A DNA stretch of 15,389 nt from an uncultured beta proteobacterium (GTDB lineage Bacteria; Pseudomonadota; Gammaproteobacteria; Burkholderiales; Burkholderiaceae_B), in the NCBI GenBank assembly GCA_903929925.1, contig CAIYWO010000003.1, positions 1 through 15,389 on the forward strand, given 5' to 3'. Shown here piece by piece: positions 6,484 to 13,929 of the stretch. The position numbers and the translations under genes were made by a program. Position 1 is the stretch's first letter. Every line of letters starts with the position of its first letter. The notes beneath the pieces are model-generated. The model saw nothing but the letters and a program-made list of their open reading frames with translations. It made no database searches and was not told where the DNA came from.

Positions 6484-7605
6484 ATGTCTGTCATTGCATC
6501 GCGCCGTAAATTTTTCTCGACTGCCGCAGCCGCAGGTACCGCCACAGCGTTGGGCGTGCCCATGGTTGCCAAGGCTCAAAATGCCCCAATCACCATGCGC
6601 TTTCAAAGCACCTGGCCTGCAACGGACATTTTCCATGAGTATGCGTTAGATTACGCAAAGAAAGTCAATGAAATGGCTGACGGCCAGCTCAAGATTGAGG
6701 TTCTCCCCGCAGGCGCGGTCGTGAAGGCCTTCGACTTGCTAGATGCCGTGTCGGCCGGAACCCTTGATGGCGGCCATGGCGTGCTGGCTTACTGGTATGG
6801 CAAGAACACAGCTGTTGCTCTCTGGGGCTCGGGTCCTTCCTTCGGTATGGATGCGAACATGCTGCTGGCTTGGCACGAATACGGTGGTGGTAAAGCTCTG
6901 CTGACCGAAATTCAAAAGGCAATGGGCGTGAACGTTGTATCGCTCGTGTACGGTCCAATGCCTACCCAACCTTTCGGCTGGTTCAAGAAGCCGATCACCA
7001 AGGTTGAGGAAATGAAAGGCGTGAAGTTCCGCACAGTCGGCCTCGCAATTGACATGTACACAGCCATGGGCGCTGCCGTGAACGCCCTGCCCGGTGGCGA
7101 AATCGTTCCTGCTCTGGACAAAGGTCTCTTGGACGGCGCTGAATTCAACAACGCTTCGTCAGACTTGAATTTGGGCTTTGCCGACGTATCAAAAGTCTGC
7201 ATGCTGCAAAGCTTCCACCAGAGCGCCGAGCAATTTGAAATCGTGTTTAACAAAGGCAAATACGACGCCCTGCCCAAGCACCTCAAGAGCGTCTTGGCCG
7301 TTGCTTCGCAAGCGGCTAGCGCTGATATGTCATGGAAAGCAATTGATCGCTACTCTACTGACTACCTGAAGTTGCAGAAAGATCGTAGCGTGAAGTTTTA
7401 CAAGACTCCAGACGCCATTCTCCAGCGCCAACTACAGATTTGGGACGAGATGATTGCAAAGCGTTCCGCTGAAAACCCACTGTTCAAAAAAGTACTCGAT
7501 TCACAGCGTGCTTTTGCTGAGCGCGCAGGTCGTTGGGCTGGCGATACAAACGTCAACTTCCGTATGGCCTACAACCACTACTTCGCACCAAAGAAAGCAG
7601 GCTAA
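6484..7605 (+). CDS. TRAP transporter periplasmic receptor, TakP/FcbT1-like
   Basis: This 373-residue DctP-family solute receptor is of the mannitol/chloroaromatic subfamily, whose characterised member TakP binds alpha-keto acids. It captures an organic acid in the periplasm and delivers it to the QM membrane subunits encoded downstream. Residues 6-12 (SRRKFFS) form a twin-arginine signal, with predicted cleavage after VAKA (residue 31), which suggests folded export. Arg183 in GVKFRTVG is at the position of the conserved arginine that salt-bridges the ligand carboxylate. The EVLPAGAVVKAFDLLDAV and LPGGEIVPALDKGLLDGAE segments are typical of this subfamily. I start at ATG 6484 because CGGAG lies just upstream at 6472-6475; an in-frame ATG at 6424 falls inside the leader hairpin and would hide the Tat signal behind 20 extra residues. 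The exact ligand is not predictable, although a keto or hydroxy acid is plausible. Confidence 0.92.
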   Translation: MSVIASRRKFFSTAAAAGTATALGVPMVAKAQNAPITMRFQSTWPATDIFHEYALDYAKKVNEMADGQLKIEVLPAGAVVKAFDLLDAVSAGTLDGGHGVLAYWYGKNTAVALWGSGPSFGMDANMLLAWHEYGGGKALLTEIQKAMGVNVVSLVYGPMPTQPFGWFKKPITKVEEMKGVKFRTVGLAIDMYTAMGAAVNALPGGEIVPALDKGLLDGAEFNNASSDLNLGFADVSKVCMLQSFHQSAEQFEIVFNKGKYDALPKHLKSVLAVASQAASADMSWKAIDRYSTDYLKLQKDRSVKFYKTPDAILQRQLQIWDEMIAKRSAENPLFKKVLDSQRAFAERAGRWAGDTNVNFRMAYNHYFAPKKAG

Positions 7606-7629
7606 CCGCCTACTGATGTGTCGCGAAAC

Positions 7630-7670
7630 TCGGGTGGCTACTTGTGACTAAGTAGCCACCCGATTTTTAT
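7630..7670 (+). terminator. Intra-operon Rho-independent terminator or attenuator
   Basis: A perfect 14-bp stem (arm 7630-7643, 6-nt loop GTGACT, arm 7650-7663) is followed by ATTTTTAT. It lies 24 bp after the receptor stop and about 40 bp before the small permease gene. It should end most transcripts after the receptor and stabilise their 3' end, giving more receptor than membrane subunits. Confidence 0.9.
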
Positions 7671-7710
7671 ACGCGGGGTGATCAACTCCGTATCAATGTA
7701 GGTAAAAAGA

Positions 7711-8334
7711 ATGAACAAATGGCTCTGGCGCATTGACGCAATTTCAACTTTTGTTGGCAAAACCTTCGCTTGGTTGATTGTTGCCCTAACGTTGCACGTC
7801 TCGTGGGAAGTTTTCGCGCGTTACTTGTTTAATCGTCCCAGCGCTTGGGCCTTTGATCTGCAGTTGATGTACTACGGCATTATGTTCATGATGGCAGGTG
7901 CCTACACCCTTGCAAAAAATGGACATGTACGAGGCGATATTCTGTATGGCTTTCTGCCACCACGTGCGCAAGCCAGTCTCGACCTCGTCCTTTACATTTT
8001 ATTTTTCATTCCCGGGGTGTTGGCCATGGTTTGGGCAGGCTGGACATACGCCGCTGAGTCTATCGCCATCAATGAGCACTCCTCGCTCATGGCAGACGGC
8101 CCACCAGTTTATCCTTTCAAAGCCTTTATCCCGATCGCTGGATTCTTTCTTCTGATCCAAGGCTTCGCGGAAATCGCACGTTGTGGCATGTGCATTCGAT
8201 CGGGCGAGTGGCCCGAGCGCGAAGCCGATGTACAAGAGGTGGACGTCGAGAAACTGAAAGAAATGGTTCACGTCAAAGACGAAGATATCGCAAAGACAGA
8301 CCGCTATGTTGTCGCGCAGGAGCAAAAGAAATGA
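7711..8334 (+). CDS. TRAP transporter small membrane subunit (DctQ type)
   Basis: This 207-residue small permease subunit pairs with the large subunit encoded next to form the Na+- or proton-driven TRAP carrier. Four hydrophobic segments are visible at about 15-37, 50-68, 90-110 and 137-155. The DctQ signatures are EVFARYLFNRPSAWAFDLQ (33-51) and KNGHVRGDILY (69-79). A charged cytoplasmic tail of about 50 residues (from about 160) makes it longer than many DctQ proteins and contains acidic/lysine-rich sequence (EADVQEVDVEKLKE). An AGGT stretch lies before the ATG. The stop overlaps the large-subunit start as ATGA, giving coupled translation. It lies downstream of the terminator, so its expression depends on read-through or a promoter I cannot see. 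Confidence 0.9.
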   Translation: MNKWLWRIDAISTFVGKTFAWLIVALTLHVSWEVFARYLFNRPSAWAFDLQLMYYGIMFMMAGAYTLAKNGHVRGDILYGFLPPRAQASLDLVLYILFFIPGVLAMVWAGWTYAAESIAINEHSSLMADGPPVYPFKAFIPIAGFFLLIQGFAEIARCGMCIRSGEWPEREADVQEVDVEKLKEMVHVKDEDIAKTDRYVVAQEQKK

Positions 8335-10241
8335 AATTACCCAAGGCAATATGGTTCGGTTTTGCGTGTATCGGTATCGTCATCGCGATGATCGCCTTCT
8401 TAACACCTTGGGCCGCGTTAACGTCAGGCCACATCGGCCTCATCATGCTTGCGCTTATTGTCGTGATGATCATGTTGGGCTTTCCCACAGCCTTTACGCT
8501 GATGGGCATGGGTGTCATCTTCACCTTCTTTGCCTACTTTATGCAGGCACCAGACTTCGCAGGGCGCGCGATCGGACAGACGCTCAATCTTATGGTTCAG
8601 CGCACGTACGCGACGATGACGAACGACGCGTTGATTTCTATCCCCTTGTTCGTGTTCATGGGTTACTTGGTTGAACGCGCGAACCTGATTGAAAAGCTGT
8701 TTCAATCTCTGCACCTCGCACTAGCCAGACTGCCAGGTTCACTTGCGATTGCAACGCTCGCCACCTGCGCTATTTTTGCCACGGCTACCGGTATTGTCGG
8801 CGCTGTGGTCACGCTGATGGGTTTGCTCGCCATGCCGGCAATGCTCAAGGCAGGCTACAGCGTGCGCCTCACCGCTGGTGTCATCACCGCGGGTGGTTGC
8901 CTAGGGATCTTGATTCCGCCCTCAGTGCTCTTGATCGTTTACGGCGCCACAACTGGAACGTCGGTTGTTCAACTCTACGCAGGCGCGCTCTTCCCAGGGG
9001 TCGGCTTAGCCCTTCTTTATGCAATCTACGTGATGATTGTGGCGAAGATCTGGCCAGACATGGCGCCGCCACTTCCAGAAAAGGATCGCTTTATTCCTTT
9101 GCCAGCGGGCTCAAAGTCGATTGAATCCCAGGGTTTTAAGCTAGCAGCGCCAGGCTTGTTGTCCAATTTCTTCAAGAGCAAGCGCGACCCAGCAGTCTCG
9201 CGTCAATACATGAATCGCAACGTTGTTTTAGTCATGTTGCCTTTGCTCGTTACTGTGTTGCTGAGTCTTGTGATTTATCGAGTCGTGACAACGCCTGAGG
9301 TGGTGTACGACATTCCAGCTGAATTAAGCCTCTCAAATAACACCAATGCAGACTCTGGAGGACTTGCTGAGCCTCCCTCAGAATCAGCCCCTGAGCCTCT
9401 TGGTTCGGCAAAGCTTGCACCAGCGGCTCCTGCTGCACCGGCTGCGGACGCAGTCGCAAAAGAGCCGCCGAAGCAACTTGATCGTCTGAGCGCACCGACT
9501 GGCTTCTGGATCTATGTTGCGGTTGCCGCCTTAATTTTGGCAATTTTTTACGTGACTCTGACGTGGGCCAGATTAGAGGTGTTCCGCTTGCTGGCGCAAT
9601 CCTTCTTTCCGCTTGTGATATTGATTGCCGCGGTTCTGGGATCAATTGGCTTTGGCCTGGCGACACCGAGCGAGGCTGCGGCGATGGGTGCACTTGGCGG
9701 TGCGTTGCTGGCGTTGGCTTATCGACGCCTCACCTTCCCGGTCATTAAGGAATCTGTGTTTCTGACCGCCAAGACTAGCGCAATGGTGTGTTGGCTGTTT
9801 GTCGGCTCGTCGATTTTTTCCGCTGCCTTTGCGCTGCTTGGTGGCCAACAAGTGATTGAAAAATGGGTGCTATCGCTCGGTCTTACCCCCGTCGAATTCA
9901 TGCTGTTGGCACAAATTTTAATTTTCTTGTTAGGCTGGCCTCTCGAGTGGACAGAGATCATCGTGATCTTTATGCCGATCTTTGTGCCGCTACTTGCACA
10001 GTTTGGTATTGACCCTCTGTTCTTTGGGTTGCTCGTAGCCTTGAACTTACAAACAGCCTTCCTGTCGCCCCCAGTCGCGATGGCTGCGTTCTACCTCAAA
10101 GGGGTTTCTCCTCCCCATGTCACGCTTAACCAGATTTTTATTGGCATGCTGCCGTTCATGGGCATACAGATTTTGGCGATCTTCTTGCTCTACATGTTCC
10201 CAGCGATTGGGCTCTGGCTACCCAGCGTTCTTTATAAGTAG
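8331..10241 (+). CDS. TRAP transporter large membrane subunit, extended (FcbT3-like DctM)
   Basis: This 636-residue large permease catalyses the transport step. It has DctM signatures: AMPAMLKAGYSVRLTAGVI, TAGGCLGILIPPSVLLIVYG (about 187-206) and FGLATPSEAAAMGALGG (441-457). The second half carries EWTEIIVIFMPIFVPLL (539-555) and LQTAFLSPPVAMAAFYLKG (573-591). Ordinary DctM proteins have about 430 residues; this one has an extra central block at about 241-425. The block contains two further hydrophobic segments (about 297-318 and 391-411) separated by a hydrophilic Ala/Pro/Ser-rich linker (about 325-388, e.g. LAPAAPAAPAADAVAKEPP). The mannitol/chloroaromatic TRAP subfamily is known for such longer permeases. 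I start at ATG 8331 (AGGAG at 8319-8323; ATGA overlap with the small subunit) rather than at an upstream in-frame start at 8181, which would overlap the previous gene by 150 bp. Confidence 0.9.
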   Translation: MKLPKAIWFGFACIGIVIAMIAFLTPWAALTSGHIGLIMLALIVVMIMLGFPTAFTLMGMGVIFTFFAYFMQAPDFAGRAIGQTLNLMVQRTYATMTNDALISIPLFVFMGYLVERANLIEKLFQSLHLALARLPGSLAIATLATCAIFATATGIVGAVVTLMGLLAMPAMLKAGYSVRLTAGVITAGGCLGILIPPSVLLIVYGATTGTSVVQLYAGALFPGVGLALLYAIYVMIVAKIWPDMAPPLPEKDRFIPLPAGSKSIESQGFKLAAPGLLSNFFKSKRDPAVSRQYMNRNVVLVMLPLLVTVLLSLVIYRVVTTPEVVYDIPAELSLSNNTNADSGGLAEPPSESAPEPLGSAKLAPAAPAAPAADAVAKEPPKQLDRLSAPTGFWIYVAVAALILAIFYVTLTWARLEVFRLLAQSFFPLVILIAAVLGSIGFGLATPSEAAAMGALGGALLALAYRRLTFPVIKESVFLTAKTSAMVCWLFVGSSIFSAAFALLGGQQVIEKWVLSLGLTPVEFMLLAQILIFLLGWPLEWTEIIVIFMPIFVPLLAQFGIDPLFFGLLVALNLQTAFLSPPVAMAAFYLKGVSPPHVTLNQIFIGMLPFMGIQILAIFLLYMFPAIGLWLPSVLYK

Positions 10242-10246
10242 TCATC

Positions 10247-11044
10247 ATGCTTAAGACAGTAGAAGTCGCGTATGGCCCCGGTACTGCCGTTGTTTGGCTG
10301 AACCGGGTGGAGAAGCAAAATGCCATCAATGCGCTCATGGCGAATGAACTCATTGAGGTGTTCGAAGGCTTAGCGAGCGATCCGGAAGTTAATGCGATCG
10401 TTCTGGCATCTAAAGCGACGGCCTTTTGTTCGGGCGTGGATTTGGAATGGATGCACAGCGCAGCGCAGTCAGACGAAGGCCAACAATACAAGGCTCTATC
10501 GTTAATAGAACGTTTGCTTCAAACACTCCGCGCGTCTGTTAAGCCGGTTATCGCCCGAGTCAATGGCGAATGCATCGGCCTTGGTGCGACCTTGGTCGCT
10601 TGTTCGGACGTTGCATTTGGAAGCCGCACCGCGACATTTTCATATTCCGAGACAAGGATGGGGCTTGTTCCCACCTTATCAGCCCCTCACCTCGTTCGGG
10701 CGATTGGTCAGCGCGCAGCGACGCGCTGGTTACTTGCTGGGGAAACGTTCACAGCGTCCGAGGCATGGCGCTTAGGCCTGCTGCACGATGTGTCCGAGGA
10801 CTACGAGTTAGATGGAAATGTAAATGCATTTCTCGGCTCGCTGACACTTACGCAAGCACCTTGTGTTCAACAAACGAAAAAGACGGTCCAAAGTCTCGAT
10901 GCAGCAGAACAGCAGTTGGTTGCGAAAGATTTGGTCGTGCTGTCTTTGAGTGCGCAGCGTAGCGAGCCCGGGCTGGAGGGGATGGCAGCGTTTCTAGAGA
11001 AACGTTTACCATCCTGGGCTCCGCCGCGCGATCTGGAGTCTTAG
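10247..11044 (+). CDS. Enoyl-CoA hydratase/isomerase (crotonase) family protein, methylglutaconyl-CoA hydratase-like
   Basis: This 265-residue soluble crotonase-fold enzyme acts on acyl-CoA thioesters. The oxyanion-hole regions are ATAFCSGVDLEWM (57-69) and VNGECIGLGATLVACSDVAF (105-124). The FCSGVDLEWM wording resembles bacterial methylglutaconyl-CoA hydratases of leucine/isovalerate breakdown (LiuC type). Of the two catalytic glutamates of rat enoyl-CoA hydratase, the first position is Thr115 here; the second is kept as Glu135 in YSETRMGL. The same single-glutamate pattern occurs, as I recall, in the LiuC group, so the gene need not be inactive. It starts 5 bp after the TRAP large-subunit stop without a strong ribosome site, which indicates coupling. 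An enzyme for the imported acid, after CoA activation, is a reasonable inference. Its stop overlaps the convergent dctM gene by 4 bp. Confidence 0.85.
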   Translation: MLKTVEVAYGPGTAVVWLNRVEKQNAINALMANELIEVFEGLASDPEVNAIVLASKATAFCSGVDLEWMHSAAQSDEGQQYKALSLIERLLQTLRASVKPVIARVNGECIGLGATLVACSDVAFGSRTATFSYSETRMGLVPTLSAPHLVRAIGQRAATRWLLAGETFTASEAWRLGLLHDVSEDYELDGNVNAFLGSLTLTQAPCVQQTKKTVQSLDAAEQQLVAKDLVVLSLSAQRSEPGLEGMAAFLEKRLPSWAPPRDLES

Positions 11045-12342
11045 AGCTTCATATGCTTGGGCAGGAACGTTGCAAGTTCCGGCACAAAATATAGGAATAG
11101 GACTGCAGCTACCATCAATAAGAACAAGGGGAATGACACACGCGCGATGTAAGGAAGTTCGCGCCCAGTCATACCCGACAAGACAAACAGATTAAATCCG
11201 ACTGGCGGAGTGACCTGCGCCATCTCAACCACAAAAACAATAAAAATTCCAAACCAGATCAAATCAATGCCCGCTGCTGTGACTGTTGGAAGCAGCACGC
11301 CCATCGTCAGCACGACCATCGAAATGCCATCCAAAAAACATCCCAGGATGATAAAGAAGACCATCAACACCAAGATCAGCCCAAACTGCGACAAACCGAG
11401 GGTTCCAATCCACTCTGCCAAGGCACGCGGCAAGCCAATGTATCCCATGGATAGAGTCAAAAACTGCGCGCCTGCAAGAATCAAGGCAATCATGCAATAC
11501 AAACGTGTTGCACCCAGCAACGAGCCTTTAAATGTTTCCCAGGTTAAAGAACCCTGGGCGACAGAAACGATAAGCGATCCAAGGACGCCGATGGCAGCAG
11601 CCTCGGTTGCAGTCGCTACCCCACTGTAAATAGAGCCAAGCACTGCGGTAATCAGTAACAAGACCGGAATCAAGTGTCTTGACTGATACAGCTTCTGCTT
11701 GAACGACATCTCTGCGTCTGCCAAGGGGACTTGATCTGGGTGGCGTACCGCCCAAAAAACGATATAGCCCATGAATAACAGCGCCAAAAATATACCTGGC
11801 AATACACCTGCAATGAAGAGCTTCGCGATGGACACTTCTGCTGCCACGCCATACACAATCATGATGATCGACGGCGGGATCAGCAAGCCAAGCGTACCCG
11901 CACCTGCGAGCGTACCAATCACCATATCGTCCGGGTATCCGCGACGTTTGAGCTCCGGTAGCGTCATCTTGCCGATCGTGGCACAAGTTGCGGCAGAGGA
12001 GCCAGAGACCGCAGCAAAGATCGCACAGCCGATGACGTTGGTATGCAGCAAGCGTCCAGGCAATTTATTTAGCCAGGGCGCCAAGCCTTTAAACAAATCT
12101 TGCGACAGGCGAGTACGAAAAAGAATCTCCCCCATCCATAAGAAGAGAGGCAACGCGGTGAGCGTCCAGCTCGAGGATGCACCCCAGATCGTAATGGCCA
12201 TCGCATCGCCCGCAGGTCTGGAAGAGAACAGCTCCATTCCAATCCAAGCAGTACCGGCTAGTGTCAGACCAACCCAAACTCCACCCGCCAAGAACCCGAA
12301 GAGCGAGACGATCAACAACGTCACAATAAAAATATCATTCAT
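11041..12342 (-). CDS. TRAP transporter large membrane subunit (DctM type)
   Basis: This 433-residue large permease of the C4-dicarboxylate-type TRAP subfamily is normal in length. Typical motifs are LPLFLWMGEILFRTRLS (64-80), CAIFAAVSGSSAATCATIGKM (106-126), AGAGTLGLLIPPSIIMIVYG (147-165) and SGVATATEAAAIGVLG (240-255). A C-terminal segment has VTPPVGFNLFVLSG. I place the start at ATG 12342, because a strong GAGGAG ribosome site lies about 8 bases upstream and the overlap with the dctQ stop is then a normal 8 bp. The longest open frame begins at 12396, but its extra 18 residues are hydrophilic and lie wholly within dctQ. It forms a unit with the dctQ and dctP genes transcribed before it. Confidence 0.92.
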   Translation of the reverse strand: MNDIFIVTLLIVSLFGFLAGGVWVGLTLAGTAWIGMELFSSRPAGDAMAITIWGASSSWTLTALPLFLWMGEILFRTRLSQDLFKGLAPWLNKLPGRLLHTNVIGCAIFAAVSGSSAATCATIGKMTLPELKRRGYPDDMVIGTLAGAGTLGLLIPPSIIMIVYGVAAEVSIAKLFIAGVLPGIFLALLFMGYIVFWAVRHPDQVPLADAEMSFKQKLYQSRHLIPVLLLITAVLGSIYSGVATATEAAAIGVLGSLIVSVAQGSLTWETFKGSLLGATRLYCMIALILAGAQFLTLSMGYIGLPRALAEWIGTLGLSQFGLILVLMVFFIILGCFLDGISMVVLTMGVLLPTVTAAGIDLIWFGIFIVFVVEMAQVTPPVGFNLFVLSGMTGRELPYIARVSFPLFLLMVAAVLFLYFVPELATFLPKHMKL

Positions 12343-12844
12343 GGCGTTGTTGCTCCTCGGCATCCATACCGGATTCATCGCCACGTATGCGGCCAACGAT
12401 TAAATCAATGAAAGCAATCAGAAGCAAGATCGTTCCAACCGCCATCCCCAACTGAGGGATCCAGAGAGGCGTTGCGTCATTGCTCGTAGAAATATCGTTA
12501 AAGACGTACGAATCGATCACAAGCTTGGTGCTGAAGACTGCGAGTGATAACGCAATCGCGACCCCCACCGCTAACGCAGCAATATCCAAACGCCGCTTAC
12601 CAGCAGGCGCGAGCGCGTTCAACACGAGCGTTACACGAATATGCTCGCCGTGACGCAGCGTTGACGCCAACGCTAAGAAGCCAGCCGAAGCCATGAAATA
12701 TCCCGCGTAGGCATCGAGTCCCGACACATGGAACTCGAGCTGACGGCTCAGGATACTAGTCAGCACGGCAAGTAAAACACCCACCATACAAACCGCCGCC
12801 AAAAATTCGGCGGCGGAGTACATCCCATTTAATAGCTTACGCAT
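12335..12844 (-). CDS. TRAP transporter small membrane subunit (DctQ type)
   Basis: This 169-residue membrane protein has four hydrophobic segments (about 13-33, 47-62, 88-108 and 130-150). The DctQ hallmark STLRHGEHIRVTLVL lies at 61-75, and TPLWIPQLGMAVGT at 125-138 is the usual fourth-helix entry. It supports assembly and function of the large subunit. It follows the receptor gene after only 3 bp, with no good ribosome site in that gap, so translation is probably coupled to the receptor. Unlike the first TRAP operon, no terminator lies between receptor and membrane genes, so the stoichiometry of this system must be set another way. Confidence 0.9.
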   Translation of the reverse strand: MRKLLNGMYSAAEFLAAVCMVGVLLAVLTSILSRQLEFHVSGLDAYAGYFMASAGFLALASTLRHGEHIRVTLVLNALAPAGKRRLDIAALAVGVAIALSLAVFSTKLVIDSYVFNDISTSNDATPLWIPQLGMAVGTILLLIAFIDLIVGRIRGDESGMDAEEQQRHE

Positions 12845-12847
12845 TTT

Positions 12848-13819
12848 TTACTTTTTGAGAGCGTCAACAATAGCCTGGCCGTCTTTGCCGGCTTTCTTCA
12901 GATAGTCTGCGAGCATTTTTTGACCGATCTCATTCAAGCCTTTGGTCAGCTCGGCGGAAGGCTGAATCACCTCGCCACCGTTCTTTTTCCATGCAGCCAG
13001 ATACTCGTTTGTCTTGGATTCAGAGATCTTCCAACCACGCTCTTCAGCTTTAGCAGCCTCGGCCAACAGGGCTTTACGTGTGGCTTCGTCCAAGGCATCA
13101 AAGGCCTTCTTGTTCATGATGACCGCATTCTTGGGGATCCAAGCTTGGTTGTCATAGAACTTCTTGATGTATTCGTAGGTCTTGGTGTCAACGCCAGTCG
13201 CGCTAGAGGAGATCATGGAGTCCATCACGCCTGTTGCCATGGCTTGTGAAACTTCAGCCGCTTGAATCGTCACGGGTTGGGCACCAACGAGCTCAGCAAT
13301 TTTGGCAGTCGCTGGGCTGTATGAACGCCACTTCAAACCCTTCATATCCGCAACACTCTTGAGGTCACGGTTAGAGAAAATGCCCTGTGGTGGCCATGGC
13401 ACTGCAAACAACAGCATCATGCCCTGTGAAGCCAGCTTCTTCTCAAGATAAGGCTTTTGAATGGCAGCAAGCTTCTTAGCGCCTGCGTAGCTACTTACCA
13501 AGAAAGGTACGCCATCAAGCTCATAAATCGGATCTTCGTTGGCAAAGTTAACCAGCAGAATCTCACCGAGTTGTGCCTGGTTGCCTTGCACAGCGCGCTT
13601 GATCTCAGGCGCTTTGAAGAGTGAAGCGTTCGGATGAACCGTAATATTCAGCTTACCACCTGTCGCTTTTGCGACGTCTTTAGAGAACTCGACCAAGTTT
13701 TCAGTATGGAAGATCGAGGGTGAGTAAGCCGTGGGCAGGTCCCACTTCGTCTGGCTTTGAGCCGAAAAGCCAACGGTTGCCAACAAACTTGCAACAACGA
13801 CCGATAAGGTTTTACGCAT
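12848..13819 (-). CDS. TRAP transporter periplasmic receptor (DctP family)
   Basis: This 323-residue solute receptor is of the C4-dicarboxylate-type DctP family. A Sec signal peptide covers about residues 1-23 (MRKTLSVVVASLLATVGFSA, then QSQ), in contrast to the Tat signal of the other receptor in this window. The mature part has the VHPNASLFKAPEIKRAVQGN motif (61-80) and LDGVPFLVSS (101-110). Arg165 in GLKWRSYSP is at the position of the arginine that binds the ligand carboxylate. The closing domain and long C-terminal helices are complete. An AAGGA ribosome site lies 7 bases before the ATG on the minus strand. It leads the dctP-dctQ-dctM operon. The receptor shows low resemblance to the 6484-7605 protein beyond the family fold, so the two systems probably take different acids. 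Confidence 0.92.
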   Translation of the reverse strand: MRKTLSVVVASLLATVGFSAQSQTKWDLPTAYSPSIFHTENLVEFSKDVAKATGGKLNITVHPNASLFKAPEIKRAVQGNQAQLGEILLVNFANEDPIYELDGVPFLVSSYAGAKKLAAIQKPYLEKKLASQGMMLLFAVPWPPQGIFSNRDLKSVADMKGLKWRSYSPATAKIAELVGAQPVTIQAAEVSQAMATGVMDSMISSSATGVDTKTYEYIKKFYDNQAWIPKNAVIMNKKAFDALDEATRKALLAEAAKAEERGWKISESKTNEYLAAWKKNGGEVIQPSAELTKGLNEIGQKMLADYLKKAGKDGQAIVDALKK

Positions 13820-13848
13820 GAGGAGATCCTTGAGCGAGAAAATGGGTA

Positions 13849-13862
13849 CCTAGCGAGCTAGG
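13849..13862. repeat. Short inverted repeat in the dctP leader
   Basis: CCTAGC-GA-GCTAGG is a near-perfect palindrome with 6-bp arms, lying 30-43 bases upstream of the dctP ATG (minus strand). It could be an operator or a small leader hairpin. It shares only the CTAG core with the 29-bp motif. Confidence 0.4.
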
Positions 13863-13894
13863 CCTTCTTTAAAAGTCTTCTGACTTGGTTCGTG

Positions 13895-13923
13895 AGTGTA
13901 GGCGTACATGCCTTTCATCACAA
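13895..13923 (-). promoter_or_regulatory. Candidate sigma70 promoter for the second TRAP operon
   Basis: On the minus strand, TTGTGA (13923-13918) and TACACT (13900-13895) are 17 bp apart, each matching 4/6 consensus positions. Transcription would start about 70 bases before the dctP ATG. The shared 29-bp motif lies immediately upstream of the -35 box, a position typical for activators. Confidence 0.4.
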
Positions 13924-13929
13924 CCAACC

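Noticed and set aside
6327..6572. 81-residue minus-strand frame over the TRAP leader and receptor start
   Set aside because: It is antisense to the signal peptide region of a firmly identified gene, has no ribosome site that I can see, and its Ala-rich start mirrors the Ala codons of the signal peptide.
8181..8330. Longer open frame upstream of the first dctM, starting inside dctQ
   Set aside because: The extra 50 residues are arginine-rich out-of-frame translation of dctQ. ATG 8331 has AGGAG and a classic ATGA overlap.
9400..9470. Ala/Pro-rich stretch in the first dctM as a frameshift or assembly artefact
   Set aside because: The frame stays open with DctM motifs on both sides, and long permeases with central inserts are known in this TRAP subfamily.
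12343..12396. 18-residue N-terminal extension of the second dctM
   Set aside because: It is hydrophilic and lies wholly inside dctQ. ATG 12342 has a strong GAGGAG site and the hydrophobic first helix begins right after it.
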